35,139 bases of DNA from Pseudomonas sp. MF4836 (GCF_002018875.1 NZ_MVOL01000028.1:1-35139); one strand, 5' to 3'; shown: positions 1-7,563, numbered from the stretch's first letter. Made by a program: numbers and translations. Notes: generated from the letters alone by a model not told the origin.

Positions 1-312
1 GTCGATCCCCAGCCACAGAGTGCCGGCCCCGGTGCCAAGCACGATCATCAACAACAACGGCCACAGGCGTTCAAGCAAGCCGCGCAAATGCCCGCCAAAC
101 GCCAGTTGCCAGAGGTTGGTCAGGGTGGCCGGGATAATCAGCAGAGCGGCAGCCTGCGTGGGGGCCATAGCCATACCCAGCAGACCCATGGCGATGGTCG
201 GCAGCCCGAGGCCGATCACACCCTTGATCATTCCGGCCAGCAAAAAGGTACCAACCACCAACAATGACAGGGCCAGGCCCAGGTTCTGATAAAACGCGAG
301 AAGAGTATTCAT
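1..312 (-). CDS. TauE/SafE (TSUP) family membrane exporter, partial (3' end outside window)
   Basis: The reverse strand reads from an ATG at 312 to the window edge without a stop, giving the first 104 residues of a very hydrophobic protein. It opens with MNTLLAFYQNLGLALSL, then has a membrane segment with the family-like stretch GMIKGVIGLGLPT at about residues 27-39, a second hydrophobic helix (AALLIIPATLTNLWQL) and a third (PLLLMIVLGTGAGTLWL). A small-residue-rich helix followed by G-(I/V)-x-G-x-G-x-P is typical of the N-terminal repeat of TSUP transporters, which move sulfite, sulfonates or other organic anions across the inner membrane. The gene is divergent from a LysR regulator 109 bp away, a usual arrangement for this family, so the regulator may control it. 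Substrate cannot be told from this fragment. Confidence 0.8.
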   Translation of the reverse strand, partial: MNTLLAFYQNLGLALSLLVVGTFLLAGMIKGVIGLGLPTIAMGLLGMAMAPTQAAALLIIPATLTNLWQLAFGGHLRGLLERLWPLLLMIVLGTGAGTLWLGID

Positions 313-421
313 GGCCCTATCCTGAGCCCTGGGCAGGCCCCTGAAAATCTGCCATATACTGAGCCAGCCTCTCTCCCAGCAAGAGGCTATGACCTATAGG
401 ACAGCGGTGGTGGAGGCGACT

Positions 422-1306
422 GTGCAATTTGATTTAGTGGATTTGCGGCTGTACCTGAATGTTCTCGAGGCCGGCAATATCACCGCGGGCGCCCTGCGCA
501 GCCATTTGTCCCTGGCCGCAGCCAGTGCGCGTATCCGGGCCATGGAAGCCTCCCTGGGGATAGAATTCCTGCAACGTGGCCGGCGCGGCGTGACCCCGAC
601 TGCCGCCGGCAAAGCCCTGGCGCAGCACGCCCGAATCCTGCTGCAACAGGCCGAGCACCTGCGCCAGGAACTGGCCGAGTACGCCCAAGGCGCAAAAGGC
701 CAGGTGCGCCTGCTGTGCAACACCACGGCGATCACCGAATACCTGCCGGAGCTGCTGGCGGATTTTCTCTGCCAACACCCCAACCTCGACATCGACCTGC
801 AGGAACTGCCCAGCCAGCGCATCACCCACGCCCTGCGCCAGGGCGCGGCAGACCTGGGGATCGTCTCCGACGCGGTGGACACCCAGGGCCTGGACACCCG
901 GGCGTTTCGCGACGACCCGCTGCTGCTGGTGATGCCGCCCCATCATCCGTTGGCCAGCCACCCGGACCTGCGCTTTGGCGACACCCTGCATCACGATTAC
1001 GTCGGCCTGGCCGCCCACAGCGCCCTGGCGGTGTACCTGGAAGAACAGGCGCTGCACGCCGGGCTGCGGATGCAGATACGGATCCGGGCCGATGGTTTCG
1101 ATGGCGTGCTGCGCATGGTGGCCCACGGTGCGGGTCTCGCGGTGGTGCCGCAGGCGGCGCTGGAGCGTTGCGCCCCGGGGCTGGCGCTACAGGTGCGTCC
1201 GCTCGGGGAGCCCTGGGCCCAGCGCAAGCTGCTGCTCTGTGCCCGAGACCTCGGCGCCCTGCCGGCCTATGCCCGTGCCTTGCTGGAGGCCCTGGTCCCG
1301 GCTTGA
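422..1306 (+). CDS. LysR-family transcriptional regulator
   Basis: This is a 294-residue protein of normal LysR length. The N-terminal winged helix-turn-helix covers about residues 4-62 (DLRLYLNVLEAGNITAGAL, then ASARIRAMEASLG and the usual GVTPTAAGKAL wing). The rest is the two-lobed periplasmic-binding-protein-like effector domain, beginning near KGQVRLLCNT and ending with a conserved aromatic/hydrophobic tail. I chose the GTG at 422 because a GGAGG at 412-416 lies 5 bp before it and the protein then begins MQFDLVDLRLYL, as related regulators do. An in-frame ATG at 389 would add 11 residues with a poorer ribosome site. It is divergent from the TSUP exporter and probably controls that gene. 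The inducer is unknown. Confidence 0.88.
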   Translation: MQFDLVDLRLYLNVLEAGNITAGALRSHLSLAAASARIRAMEASLGIEFLQRGRRGVTPTAAGKALAQHARILLQQAEHLRQELAEYAQGAKGQVRLLCNTTAITEYLPELLADFLCQHPNLDIDLQELPSQRITHALRQGAADLGIVSDAVDTQGLDTRAFRDDPLLLVMPPHHPLASHPDLRFGDTLHHDYVGLAAHSALAVYLEEQALHAGLRMQIRIRADGFDGVLRMVAHGAGLAVVPQAALERCAPGLALQVRPLGEPWAQRKLLLCARDLGALPAYARALLEALVPA

Positions 1307-1312
1307 CTCTCC

Positions 1313-1342
1313 CCCCAGGGGCCGGCTTTAACCTGGGGTTTT
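1313..1342 (+). terminator. Probable intrinsic terminator of the LysR gene
   Basis: CCCCAGG at 1313-1319 can pair with CCTGGGG at 1332-1338 and is followed by TTTTG. The loop is 12 nt and the U-tract short, so it may be a partial terminator. It lies between the LysR stop and the ribosome site of the next gene. Confidence 0.5.
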
Positions 1343-1364
1343 GCTATTCAAGGAAAAGTCGGCA

Positions 1365-1940
1365 ATGGGCAAACGCATACTGGTGATTCTGGGCCACCCT
1401 TCAAGCGCCAGTTTCTGCGGCGCGTTGACCGAGCGTTACGTGCAGGCCGCGCAGCAGGCCGGGCACGAAGTGCGGCAACTGCGACTCGGCACACTGGACT
1501 TCGACCCGGTGCTGCACGAGGGCTATCAGCAGATCCAGCCCCTGGAGGCCGACCTGTTGCAGGCCCAGGCCGACATCACCTGGGCCGAGCACCTGACCCT
1601 GGTCTATCCGATCTGGTGGGGCGGGATTCCGGCCCTGCTCAAGGGCTTCTTCGACCGGGTGTTCCTGCCCGGCTTCGCCTTCAAGTACCGCCCGGGCAAG
1701 GCCTTCCCCGAAAAGCTGCTGCTAGGCCGCACCGCCGACCTGCTGGTGACCATGGACACCCCGCCCTGGTACTACCAATGGGTCTACCACATGCCCGGGC
1801 TGCATCAGGTGCGCAAGACTACCTTGGCGTTCTGCGGTATCCGGCCACTGAAGACCCTGACCTTCGGCCCGATCCTGGGCTCCAGCCAGGTGCGGCAACA
1901 GGGTTGGCTGGAGCAGGCGGCGGCGCTTGCCAGCCGCTGA
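1365..1940 (+). CDS. NAD(P)H-dependent FMN oxidoreductase, flavodoxin-like fold (MdaB/KefF type)
   Basis: A 191-residue soluble protein with the Flavodoxin_2 pattern. Residues 2-12 form a first beta strand and phosphate loop (KRILVILGHPS, then SASFCGAL) that would cradle the FMN phosphate. The segment YPIWWGGIPALLKGFFDRVF at about residues 82-101 is the conserved second flavin loop and helix. Family members reduce quinones or other electrophiles with NAD(P)H by two-electron transfer in the cytoplasm. The ATG at 1365 is preceded by AAGGA at 1350-1354. A TTG at 1341 would only add eight residues. A MerR regulator starts 61 bp downstream on the same strand, which suggests a stress- or electrophile-responsive pair. 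The true substrate cannot be read from sequence. Confidence 0.85.
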   Translation: MGKRILVILGHPSSASFCGALTERYVQAAQQAGHEVRQLRLGTLDFDPVLHEGYQQIQPLEADLLQAQADITWAEHLTLVYPIWWGGIPALLKGFFDRVFLPGFAFKYRPGKAFPEKLLLGRTADLLVTMDTPPWYYQWVYHMPGLHQVRKTTLAFCGIRPLKTLTFGPILGSSQVRQQGWLEQAAALASR

Positions 1941-2001
1941 TTCTCTCGGATAATGCGCCGACGCTTACACGCTGTCGGCGGCATTGGAAAAGGGAATGTG
2001 C

Positions 2002-2373
2002 ATGTTTATCGGCAAAGCCGCGCAGCTGTCGGCGACCACGGTCAAGACCATTCGCCACTACGAGAGCATCGGCCTGTTGCCGCCGGCACAGCGCCAGGGC
2101 AACTACCGACTCTACGACCAGCAGAGCGTCGACCTGCTGATCTTTATCAAATGCGCCCAGCAACTGGGTTTCAAGCTCAAGGAACTGCAAGGGTTACTGG
2201 CCCGGCACAGCGGCCCGGACTTCCCCTGGGAGCTGGCGCGGGAAGCCCTGGCCGGCAAAAAGCGCGAGCTGGCGCAGCAGATCGCTTCCCTGCAACAGCT
2301 GCACGCCCGCATCGATGACTTCGAAGTCCAGCTGGAAACCGCGCGCCATCAATGCCCCCTGGGCCCCCTCTAG
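2002..2373 (+). CDS. MerR-family transcriptional regulator
   Basis: A 123-residue protein with the MerR N-terminal DNA-binding domain: a helix-turn-helix at about residues 4-22 (KAAQLSATTVKTIRHYES), then the diagnostic IGLLPPAQRQGNYRLY wing. The coiled-coil dimerisation helix covers about residues 75-112 (KKRELAQQIASLQQLHARIDD). The C-terminal tail is very short, with one cysteine close to the end (QCPLGPL), so there is no large ligand domain and no obvious CxxC or multi-Cys metal site. The ATG at 2002 fits AAGGGA 6 bp upstream. Another ATG at 1996 and a TTG at 1984 are in frame. It follows the oxidoreductase gene and plausibly controls it, but no operator was identified. Confidence 0.87.
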   Translation: MFIGKAAQLSATTVKTIRHYESIGLLPPAQRQGNYRLYDQQSVDLLIFIKCAQQLGFKLKELQGLLARHSGPDFPWELAREALAGKKRELAQQIASLQQLHARIDDFEVQLETARHQCPLGPL

Positions 2374-2396
2374 AGCTCTTGAGGATCACCCCCCTA

Positions 2397-2529
2397 TGTG
2401 GCGAGGGAGCTTGCTCCCGCTCGGTGGCGAAGCCACCGCAACACCTGGGCACGCGGTGTGCCTGATAGACCGCAGTGGTTGGCCTTGGGGCCGCTGCGCT
2501 GCCCAGCGGGAGCAAGCTCCCTCGCCACA
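2397..2529. repeat. REP doublet (REPIN) of the Pseudomonas fluorescens type
   Basis: A 25-bp sequence at 2397-2421, starting TGTGGCGAGGGAGCTTGCTC, is repeated as an exact reverse complement at 2505-2529. The 83-bp centre contains a smaller stem (GGTGGC-GAA-GCCACC at 2423-2437). This is the typical look of the extragenic palindromes mobilised in trans by RAYT transposases in fluorescent pseudomonads. It sits between the convergent MerR and permease genes and could act as an mRNA 3' stabiliser or terminator-like structure for both. No RAYT gene is in the window. Confidence 0.92.
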
Positions 2530-2555
2530 GGGTGATTCAGCCCAGCCATTTCTGC

Positions 2556-3968
2556 TTACACCTTGGGCAACGGCGCCAAGCCGGCCTCGACGCGCGGTTT
2601 GCGGAAGCAGAAAAAGTACACCACGGACAGGATCACCAGGAACGGCACGCCAAACACCAGGGTCATCCTGAAAGCCTCGGTGAACACCGTGGTGATCATT
2701 ACCGCGCCCATCAGCACCAGCCCCAGCAGCGTGCTGTAGGGAAACAGGCGCATGCGGAACGACAGCTTCTGTTCGCCGTGTTTCTGGTGGTAGCGGCGGA
2801 AGCAGTAGTGGGTGAGGAAAATCATGAACCAGGTAAAGATCGCGCCGAACATCGAGATCGCCATCATCAAGGTGAAGGAGCTTTCCGGGTACAGCACGTT
2901 GACCAGGGTCGCCAGGGCAATGCCCGAGCTGGACAGGATCAAGGCGTTGAGCGGGATCCCGTTCTTGCTCAGGGCGCCCATGGACTTGGGCGCATAACCG
3001 GCGCGGGACAGGCTGAACATCATGCGCGTGGTGATGTACAGCTGGCTGTTCATCGCCGACAACGCGGCAATCAGGATCACGAAGTTCATGACCCCGGTGG
3101 CCCCCGGAATGCCGATGGTCTGCATCACCGTGACGAACGGGCTCTGGGCCTTGCCGGCCTGGACCCACGGCACGATGGCCAGCATCAGGGCCAGGGTCAG
3201 CAGGTAGAACACCACCAGGCGCACGATGGTCGCGCGAAAGGCTTTCTTCACCGCGCGCTCCGGGTCTTCGGCTTCACCGGCGGCCACCGCGATCATTTCC
3301 ACGCTCAGGTAACTGAAGATGGAGACGATCACCGCAATCCACATGCCCTGGAAACCGTTGGGGAAGAAGCCGCCATGGGCGGTGTAGTTGTGCACCCCGT
3401 ACTCGGCGTTGCCCGAGCCGAACACCACATACACCGCCAGGATGATAAAGCCGACGATGGCCCCGATCTTGATGGTCGAGAACCAGTATTCGAACGTACC
3501 GAAGGTCTTCACGCTGATGGCGTTGAGCACGATCAGCACACTGGAGAAGGCGACGATCCACACCCACTCCGGCACGTTGGCGAACCAGAACTTCATGTAC
3601 ATGGCGATGGCCGTCACTTCCGCCCCGACCGCCAGCACAATCGCCGCCCAGTAGGCATAGCGCACCAGGAACCCGGCCAGCGGGCTGATATAGAACTCGG
3701 CATAGGCGCCGAATGAGCCGGAAGTCGAGTGGGCCACGGTCATTTCCGCCAGGCAGCCCATCAGGATCAAGGTGATCAGCGCACCGATGGCATAACTGAG
3801 CAGCACGCTGGGGCCCGCATAGCCGATGGCGTAGGCGCTGCCCATGAACAGGCCGGTGCCGATCGCGCCACCGATGGCGATCATGCTCATCTGCCCCGAA
3901 GTGAGCTGACGTCGCAGCCCCAGTTCGCGATTGGAAATCGCCTCAAAACCCTTATTGGTCGTGGTCAC
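2556..3968 (-). CDS. Amino acid permease, APC superfamily (AAT family)
   Basis: A 470-residue inner-membrane protein with about 12 hydrophobic segments. The N-terminus carries the amino acid transporter signature GAIGTGLFMGS in the first helix (about residues 34-44), and the family acidic loop AGEAEDPERAVKKAFRATI lies mid-protein. Transporters of this group couple amino acid uptake to the proton gradient. The gene is downstream of kynU on the same strand with a 185-bp gap full of inverted repeats. It may therefore be a tryptophan or kynurenine importer read partly with kynU. That substrate is inferred from neighbourhood only; residue motifs do not separate aromatic from other amino acid permeases. 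The start ATG at 3968 gives an N-terminus (MTTTNKGFEAISNRELGL) typical of the family. Confidence 0.88.
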   Translation of the reverse strand: MTTTNKGFEAISNRELGLRRQLTSGQMSMIAIGGAIGTGLFMGSAYAIGYAGPSVLLSYAIGALITLILMGCLAEMTVAHSTSGSFGAYAEFYISPLAGFLVRYAYWAAIVLAVGAEVTAIAMYMKFWFANVPEWVWIVAFSSVLIVLNAISVKTFGTFEYWFSTIKIGAIVGFIILAVYVVFGSGNAEYGVHNYTAHGGFFPNGFQGMWIAVIVSIFSYLSVEMIAVAAGEAEDPERAVKKAFRATIVRLVVFYLLTLALMLAIVPWVQAGKAQSPFVTVMQTIGIPGATGVMNFVILIAALSAMNSQLYITTRMMFSLSRAGYAPKSMGALSKNGIPLNALILSSSGIALATLVNVLYPESSFTLMMAISMFGAIFTWFMIFLTHYCFRRYHQKHGEQKLSFRMRLFPYSTLLGLVLMGAVMITTVFTEAFRMTLVFGVPFLVILSVVYFFCFRKPRVEAGLAPLPKV

Positions 3969-4006
3969 TTTTGTGCCCCTTTATTGTTATCGATGTCGCA
4001 GCACGC

Positions 4007-4041
4007 CTCTGCCGCCAGGGCGCAAACCCGTGGCGGCAGAG
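4007..4041. repeat. 11-bp stem-loop in the kynU-permease gap
   Basis: CTCTGCCGCCA at 4007-4017 pairs perfectly with TGGCGGCAGAG at 4031-4041 across a 13-nt loop. Neither side has a T-run, so it is not a standard intrinsic terminator. It lies 39 bp upstream of the permease start in a kynU-permease transcript, where it could affect mRNA processing or expression level. Confidence 0.6.
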
Positions 4042-4057
4042 AATTTCAACGCGTACA

Positions 4058-4141
4058 GGAACCTGTTGACGATCTAACGAGCGACGCTCAGCGATGTTTA
4101 ACGCCGCATGAGCGAAGCGCAGCAGATCATCAACAGGTTCC
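4058..4141. repeat. 84-bp imperfect inverted repeat (REP-like or MITE-like palindrome)
   Basis: The 18-mer GGAACCTGTTGACGATCT at 4058-4075 matches the reverse complement of 4124-4141 at 17 of 18 positions. The inner 48 bp are also partly self-complementary (GAGCGACGCTC near 4079-4089 and GAGCGAAGCGC near 4110-4120). This makes a long cruciform immediately after the kynU stop. It does not resemble the REPIN at 2397 and has no open reading frame. Whether it is a dispersed repeat cannot be judged from one copy. Confidence 0.7.
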
Positions 4142-4153
4142 AGGGCGTCGGTG

Positions 4154-5404
4154 TCAGGTCACGCTATTGCGCACCTGGAATTGCGCCTGGTCCCAGGTCT
4201 TCTGATCGAGGATTTCGCCCAGGATCTGCACCGCATCCCAGACTTCGGTAAAGCTGGTGTACAGCGGGGTAAAGCCGAAACGCATGATACGTGGCTCGCG
4301 ATAATCGCCAATCACGCCACGGGCGATCAGGGCCTGGATCACCGCATAACCTTGCGGGTGCTCGAAGCTGACGTGGCTGCCACGACGCGCATGCTCGCGC
4401 GGGGTGATCAGGGTCAAGCCGTGGGCGCCGCAGCGTTGCTCGACCAGTTCGATAAACAGGTCGGTCAGGGCCAGGGACTTGCGGCGCAGGCTGGCCATGT
4501 CGGTCTGGGCGAAGATGTCCAGGCCGCACTCGACCATCGCCAGCGAGGTGATCGGTTGGGTGCCGCACAGGTAGCGGGCAATGCCGCTGCTCGGCTCGTA
4601 ACGCGATTCCATGTCGAACTGGCGGGCATGGCCGAACCAGCCCGAAAGCGGCTGTTTCACCAGGTCGACCAGCGCCGGCGCGACCCAGGCGAACGCCTGG
4701 GAGCCCGGGCCGCCATTGAGGTATTTGTAGGTGCAGCCGATGGCGTAGTCGGCACCGGCCTGCTTCAGGTCCACCGGCACGGCGCCAGCGGAGTGGGCCA
4801 GGTCCCAGATGGCCAGGGCGCCGCACTCGTGGATCAGCGCAGTGGTGGCCTGCATGTCGTGCATATGCCCGGTCTTGTAGTTGACGTGGGTCAGCATCAC
4901 CACTGCGGTGTCCTGGTCGATGGCTTGAGGCAGCTCTTCGGGGCTGTCCACCAGGCGCAACGAATAACCCTGTTGCAGCATCTCGGCCAGGCCTTCGGCG
5001 ATGTACAGGTCGGTGGGGAAGTTGCTGCTTTCGGTGACGATCACCCGACGCCCGGGAGCCCGCAGGTTCTGCACCTGCAACGCCGCGCTGAGCACCTTGA
5101 ACAGGTTGATCGAGGTGGTATCGGTGACCACCACTTCGCCCGCACCTGCCCCAATCAAACCGGCCAGCCGGTCGCCCAGGCGCTCGGACAGGGCACGCCA
5201 GCCGGCGCTGTTCCAGCTGCGGATCAGGCCATTGCCCCACTCTTGCTCAATCACCTGCTGTGCCCGCGCCAGGGCAGCCACCGGCCGCGCACCGAGGGAG
5301 TTGCCATCGAGGTAGATCACCCCTTGCGGCAAGGCAAACTGCTGGCGCAGCGGGGCCAGCGAATCCTCTGCATCGAGGGCCAGGCAAGCGTTTCTGGTAG
5401 TCAT
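4154..5404 (-). CDS. kynU: Kynureninase
   Basis: KynU is a PLP enzyme of aminotransferase fold type I that cleaves L-kynurenine to anthranilate and L-alanine in the cytoplasm. The 416-residue length is normal. Seen here are the N-terminal YLDGNSLGARP substrate/PLP loop (31-41), the TDTTSINLFK phosphate-binding region (94-103), the PLP-contacting DLAHSAGAVPVDL segment with D201 and H204, and the Schiff-base lysine K227 in TYKYLNGGPG. The ATG at 5404 has AAGGA about 7 bp upstream. The gene is divergent from kynR across a 210-bp region with KynR-like sites. KynA and KynB, which make its substrate, are encoded about 7 kb away in the same cluster, and its product feeds AntABC. Confidence 0.97.
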   Translation of the reverse strand: MTTRNACLALDAEDSLAPLRQQFALPQGVIYLDGNSLGARPVAALARAQQVIEQEWGNGLIRSWNSAGWRALSERLGDRLAGLIGAGAGEVVVTDTTSINLFKVLSAALQVQNLRAPGRRVIVTESSNFPTDLYIAEGLAEMLQQGYSLRLVDSPEELPQAIDQDTAVVMLTHVNYKTGHMHDMQATTALIHECGALAIWDLAHSAGAVPVDLKQAGADYAIGCTYKYLNGGPGSQAFAWVAPALVDLVKQPLSGWFGHARQFDMESRYEPSSGIARYLCGTQPITSLAMVECGLDIFAQTDMASLRRKSLALTDLFIELVEQRCGAHGLTLITPREHARRGSHVSFEHPQGYAVIQALIARGVIGDYREPRIMRFGFTPLYTSFTEVWDAVQILGEILDQKTWDQAQFQVRNSVT

Positions 5405-5531
5405 GAAATTTCCTTGGTCAGGGATGAGTCAGCGTCTCGACGGGCGGCGGCTTTCGCTTCGCGCCGGGGTCGAGGGACGCTCTCCAGGGGCTGGCGGCCC
5501 CTGTACGCTGGGTAAATAATGAACGATGCTT

Positions 5532-5589
5532 TAAAGAATTTTCGTGCAAAATGAGCGACCCGATCGTAGTTGACTCGAAGATTCTTCGA
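5532..5589. promoter_or_regulatory. Candidate KynR operators in the kynU-kynR divergent region
   Basis: A perfect 15-bp palindrome TCGAAGATTCTTCGA lies at 5575-5589. A related inverted 13-mer at 5532-5544 reads CGAAAATTCTTTA on the reverse strand. Their centres are 44 bp apart, close to four helical turns. An AT-centred palindrome of 15 bp is the usual size of an Lrp/AsnC site, and the flanking regulator kynR is of that family. The same core recurs upstream of kynB (13717-13773). Binding is inferred. Confidence 0.55.
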
Positions 5590-5614
5590 CTTAAACCCTG
5601 AAAAACGCGGATAA

Positions 5615-6097
5615 ATGCCAACCATGATTCTCGACTCCACAGACCTGCGCATCCTGCATGTACTGCAACAGGACGGGCGCATCAGCAACCATGAGCTGGC
5701 GGAAAAAGTCGCCCTGTCGCCCTCCGCCTGCCTGCGCCGCCTGCGCCTGCTGGAGAGCGAAGGAATCATCAATGGCTATCGCGCCGAGCTGAATGCCGAG
5801 CGCCTGGGCATCGAGCTGGAAGCCATCGTCCATGTGTCGCTGCGCCAGGACGTCGACGACTGGCACGAGACCTTTATCAAGAAGGTCCAGCAGTGGCCCG
5901 AAGTGGTCACCGCCTACGTGGTGACCGGCGCCAGCAACTATGTGCTGCGGATCCAGGCGCGCAACCTCAAGCACTTCTCGGATTTCATCGTCAATCACCT
6001 GAACCGCACCTCGGGCGTCACCGATATCCGCTCCGAGATCGTCCTGCAGAAGATCAAGGAAAGCTCGCAACTGCTGGACCTGCTGCCCAGAAAATAG
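5615..6097 (+). CDS. kynR: Lrp/AsnC-family regulator of kynurenine genes
   Basis: A 160-residue Lrp/AsnC protein. The N-terminal helix-turn-helix covers about residues 7-60 (LDSTDLRILHVLQQDGRISNHELAEKVALSPS, then the recognition helix region CLRRLRLLESEGII). The C-terminal RAM ligand/oligomerisation domain follows, with the family turn VVTAYVVTGASNYVLRIQ at about 94-111. Its place divergent from kynU matches the kynurenine-responsive KynR of Pseudomonas. Such proteins form octamers and wrap DNA over spaced sites, and matching sites occur here and before kynB. Start is ATG 5615; an ATG at 5624 is also possible and neither has a strong ribosome site. It is probably autoregulated through the shared intergenic region. 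Confidence 0.9.
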   Translation: MPTMILDSTDLRILHVLQQDGRISNHELAEKVALSPSACLRRLRLLESEGIINGYRAELNAERLGIELEAIVHVSLRQDVDDWHETFIKKVQQWPEVVTAYVVTGASNYVLRIQARNLKHFSDFIVNHLNRTSGVTDIRSEIVLQKIKESSQLLDLLPRK

Positions 6098-6122
6098 CTG
6101 CAACAAGGCCTGCTCCCGGTCG

Positions 6123-7136
6123 TCAGAACCGGCGCAGGCTGCGGGCCTCGTTGCGTTGCAGGGTGGCGCTGGGGGCTTCGTTGAACAGCTTGCGGTACTC
6201 CGCGGAAAACCGCCCCAGGTGGGTGAAGCCCCAGCCCAGGGCGATCTCGGAAATATTGCGCGCCGAGCCATGCTCGAGGATTTCCCGGCGCACCGCGTTC
6301 AGGCGGTATTTTTTCAGGTAGACCATAGGCGACAGAGCCAGGTACTTCTTGAACGCCTCGAACAACTTGAAGCGCGACACCCCGGCGGCGGCCTCCAGGT
6401 CTTCGAGGTGAATGGCCTCGCGCGCATTGTCGTGGATGTACTGCCGAGCACGAACCAGGTAGTGCGGCAGCTTGACCTGCAACACCTCGCCCAGCTCATC
6501 GGAATAGTTGTTCGGCTGGGCCAGGATCAAGCCCTTGATCAGCGAGCTTTCGATGTCGCGGGTAAAGGCCAGTTGCTCGTAGAGCACGTTGCTGCGTTCC
6601 AGCTCGGCGATGAAATAACGCGCCATGCGCCACCACGACGCGGACGCGCCATCCACCGCATCCATCACCGCCTCGAAGCGCAGGGGCGCGTCCAGCGGAC
6701 GTTGCAGCAGGACTTCCAGCGCCTCGTTCATGGCTGCACGGGTGATCACCACCTGGACCTTGCGGCAGTCACCGGAGATCGACAGCACCTGGCTTTCGTT
6801 GGGCGAGATGATCACCCCCTGGTCGCGGTTGGACTTGAGCAGGCGGCCATCCCGGCTCAGCTCCTGTTCGCCGCTCAGGGGCAGGCTCAGGCTGTAGCTG
6901 CTGAAGCGCTCGGCGTCTTCGATATCGACCCGCACATCGGTGCCGTACTCGATGGTCCCCAGGGTGGTGGCGCGGGATTTGAAGACATTGGCGCTGTGGT
7001 GAAAGCGGATGCGCTCGGGATTCGCGGTTTCGAGCCGGTGCGGCCCGCAGATGCCGGACATCCAGCTCCTGGCGCTTTCGAGGTCGTAGTGGTCGATACA
7101 GATATCGCGAAACTGCGAATCGGCTTTGCTGTTCAT
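6123..7136 (-). CDS. antR: AraC/XylS-family regulator, likely activator of antABC
   Basis: A 337-residue protein with a C-terminal AraC DNA-binding domain: two helix-turn-helices at about 225-325, including EDLEAAAGVSRFKLFEAFKKY and the signature ISEIALGWGFTHLGRFSAEYRKLF near the end. The N-terminal two thirds match the AraC-binding-like domain of XylS/AntR-type regulators. The start ATG at 7136 is favoured because the 57 codons upstream in the same frame look non-coding. It is divergent from antABC across 466 bp, the arrangement of antR and antABC in Pseudomonas, so it probably activates antABC in response to anthranilate. Name by context and family; sequence alone cannot show the inducer. 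Confidence 0.85.
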   Translation of the reverse strand: MNSKADSQFRDICIDHYDLESARSWMSGICGPHRLETANPERIRFHHSANVFKSRATTLGTIEYGTDVRVDIEDAERFSSYSLSLPLSGEQELSRDGRLLKSNRDQGVIISPNESQVLSISGDCRKVQVVITRAAMNEALEVLLQRPLDAPLRFEAVMDAVDGASASWWRMARYFIAELERSNVLYEQLAFTRDIESSLIKGLILAQPNNYSDELGEVLQVKLPHYLVRARQYIHDNAREAIHLEDLEAAAGVSRFKLFEAFKKYLALSPMVYLKKYRLNAVRREILEHGSARNISEIALGWGFTHLGRFSAEYRKLFNEAPSATLQRNEARSLRRF

Positions 7137-7223
7137 CAGGTACACCCACGGCAATTTTTTTGCGCGCTCTGACGGCGCGTCTCTCGCTTGAACAGCAAGT
7201 TCTGCGCCTGAAACGACCACCGC

Positions 7224-7262
7224 CCACTTAGCGGATAACAATCCCTGACTAAGTGGATAACA
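7224..7262. promoter_or_regulatory. Candidate distal AntR site: 22-bp-period direct repeat
   Basis: ACTTAGCGGATAACA at 7226-7240 is repeated as ACTAAGTGGATAACA at 7248-7262, 13 of 15 identical with a 22-bp period. CCACTTAG (7224-7231) and CTAAGTGG (7249-7256) also form a perfect inverted repeat. GGATA-containing tandem half-sites about two turns apart are typical of XylS/AraC-type binding. The site lies 88 bp upstream of the antR start and about 340 bp before antA. Confidence 0.5.
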
Positions 7263-7502
7263 CCCGGCTGCCGTCCCCTGAACATGCCTCGCTGCTGTCG
7301 GCCACATTAGCCCATCGCTGCATCGCGGTGCAGCCGTTGGTCGAGTGGTGCACCGGGTTGGGTATTAGACGCACAGGCGGGAGCGCTGGGGTGTTACCTC
7401 GGGGGGGCGGCCGGGCGGGGAGGCAGGGAGTTGTTTGGGTGGATGTGAGGGTCAGCGCAGCGTCGCGGGCTCGGCAGCGGCTACAGGGGTGAGCGGCGGC
7501 AA
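7263..7502. other. Middle of the antR-antA intergenic region, no gene seen
   Basis: These 240 bp contain no convincing coding sequence on either strand. They include a very G-rich stretch near 7400-7425 and no clear hairpin terminator. They separate the two candidate AntR operator pairs. Confidence 0.6.
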
Positions 7503-7563
7503 TTTTCTGGATGGCCTTGGGCAATTAAGCGGATAGCCACCCGGGGCCGTCACTCCCTCTAAT
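7503..7563 (+). promoter_or_regulatory. Candidate antA promoter with proximal AntR site
   Basis: TTTTCTGGATGGCC at 7503-7516 and TTAAGCGGATAGCC at 7525-7538 are half-sites with the same 22-bp period as the distal pair. The second one shares AGCGGATA with it. TCTAAT at 7558-7563 is a plausible -10 box, and a 17-bp spacer would put the -35 at 7535-7540 (a poor match), overlapping the downstream half-site. That is the geometry of a XylS-type class II activator. The start codon of antA follows 39 bp later. Confidence 0.5.

Noticed and set aside
5431..5503. Hairpins in the kynU 5' leader as a riboswitch or attenuator
   Set aside because: CAGGGGC/GCCCCTG and GCGTC/GACGC pairs are short, with no aptamer-like conserved core or leader peptide; chance is likely in this GC-rich DNA.
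6137..7307. Longer AraC-type protein starting at 7307
   Set aside because: The extra 57 codons run through the candidate AntR repeats and look non-coding; ATG 7136 gives a standard length.
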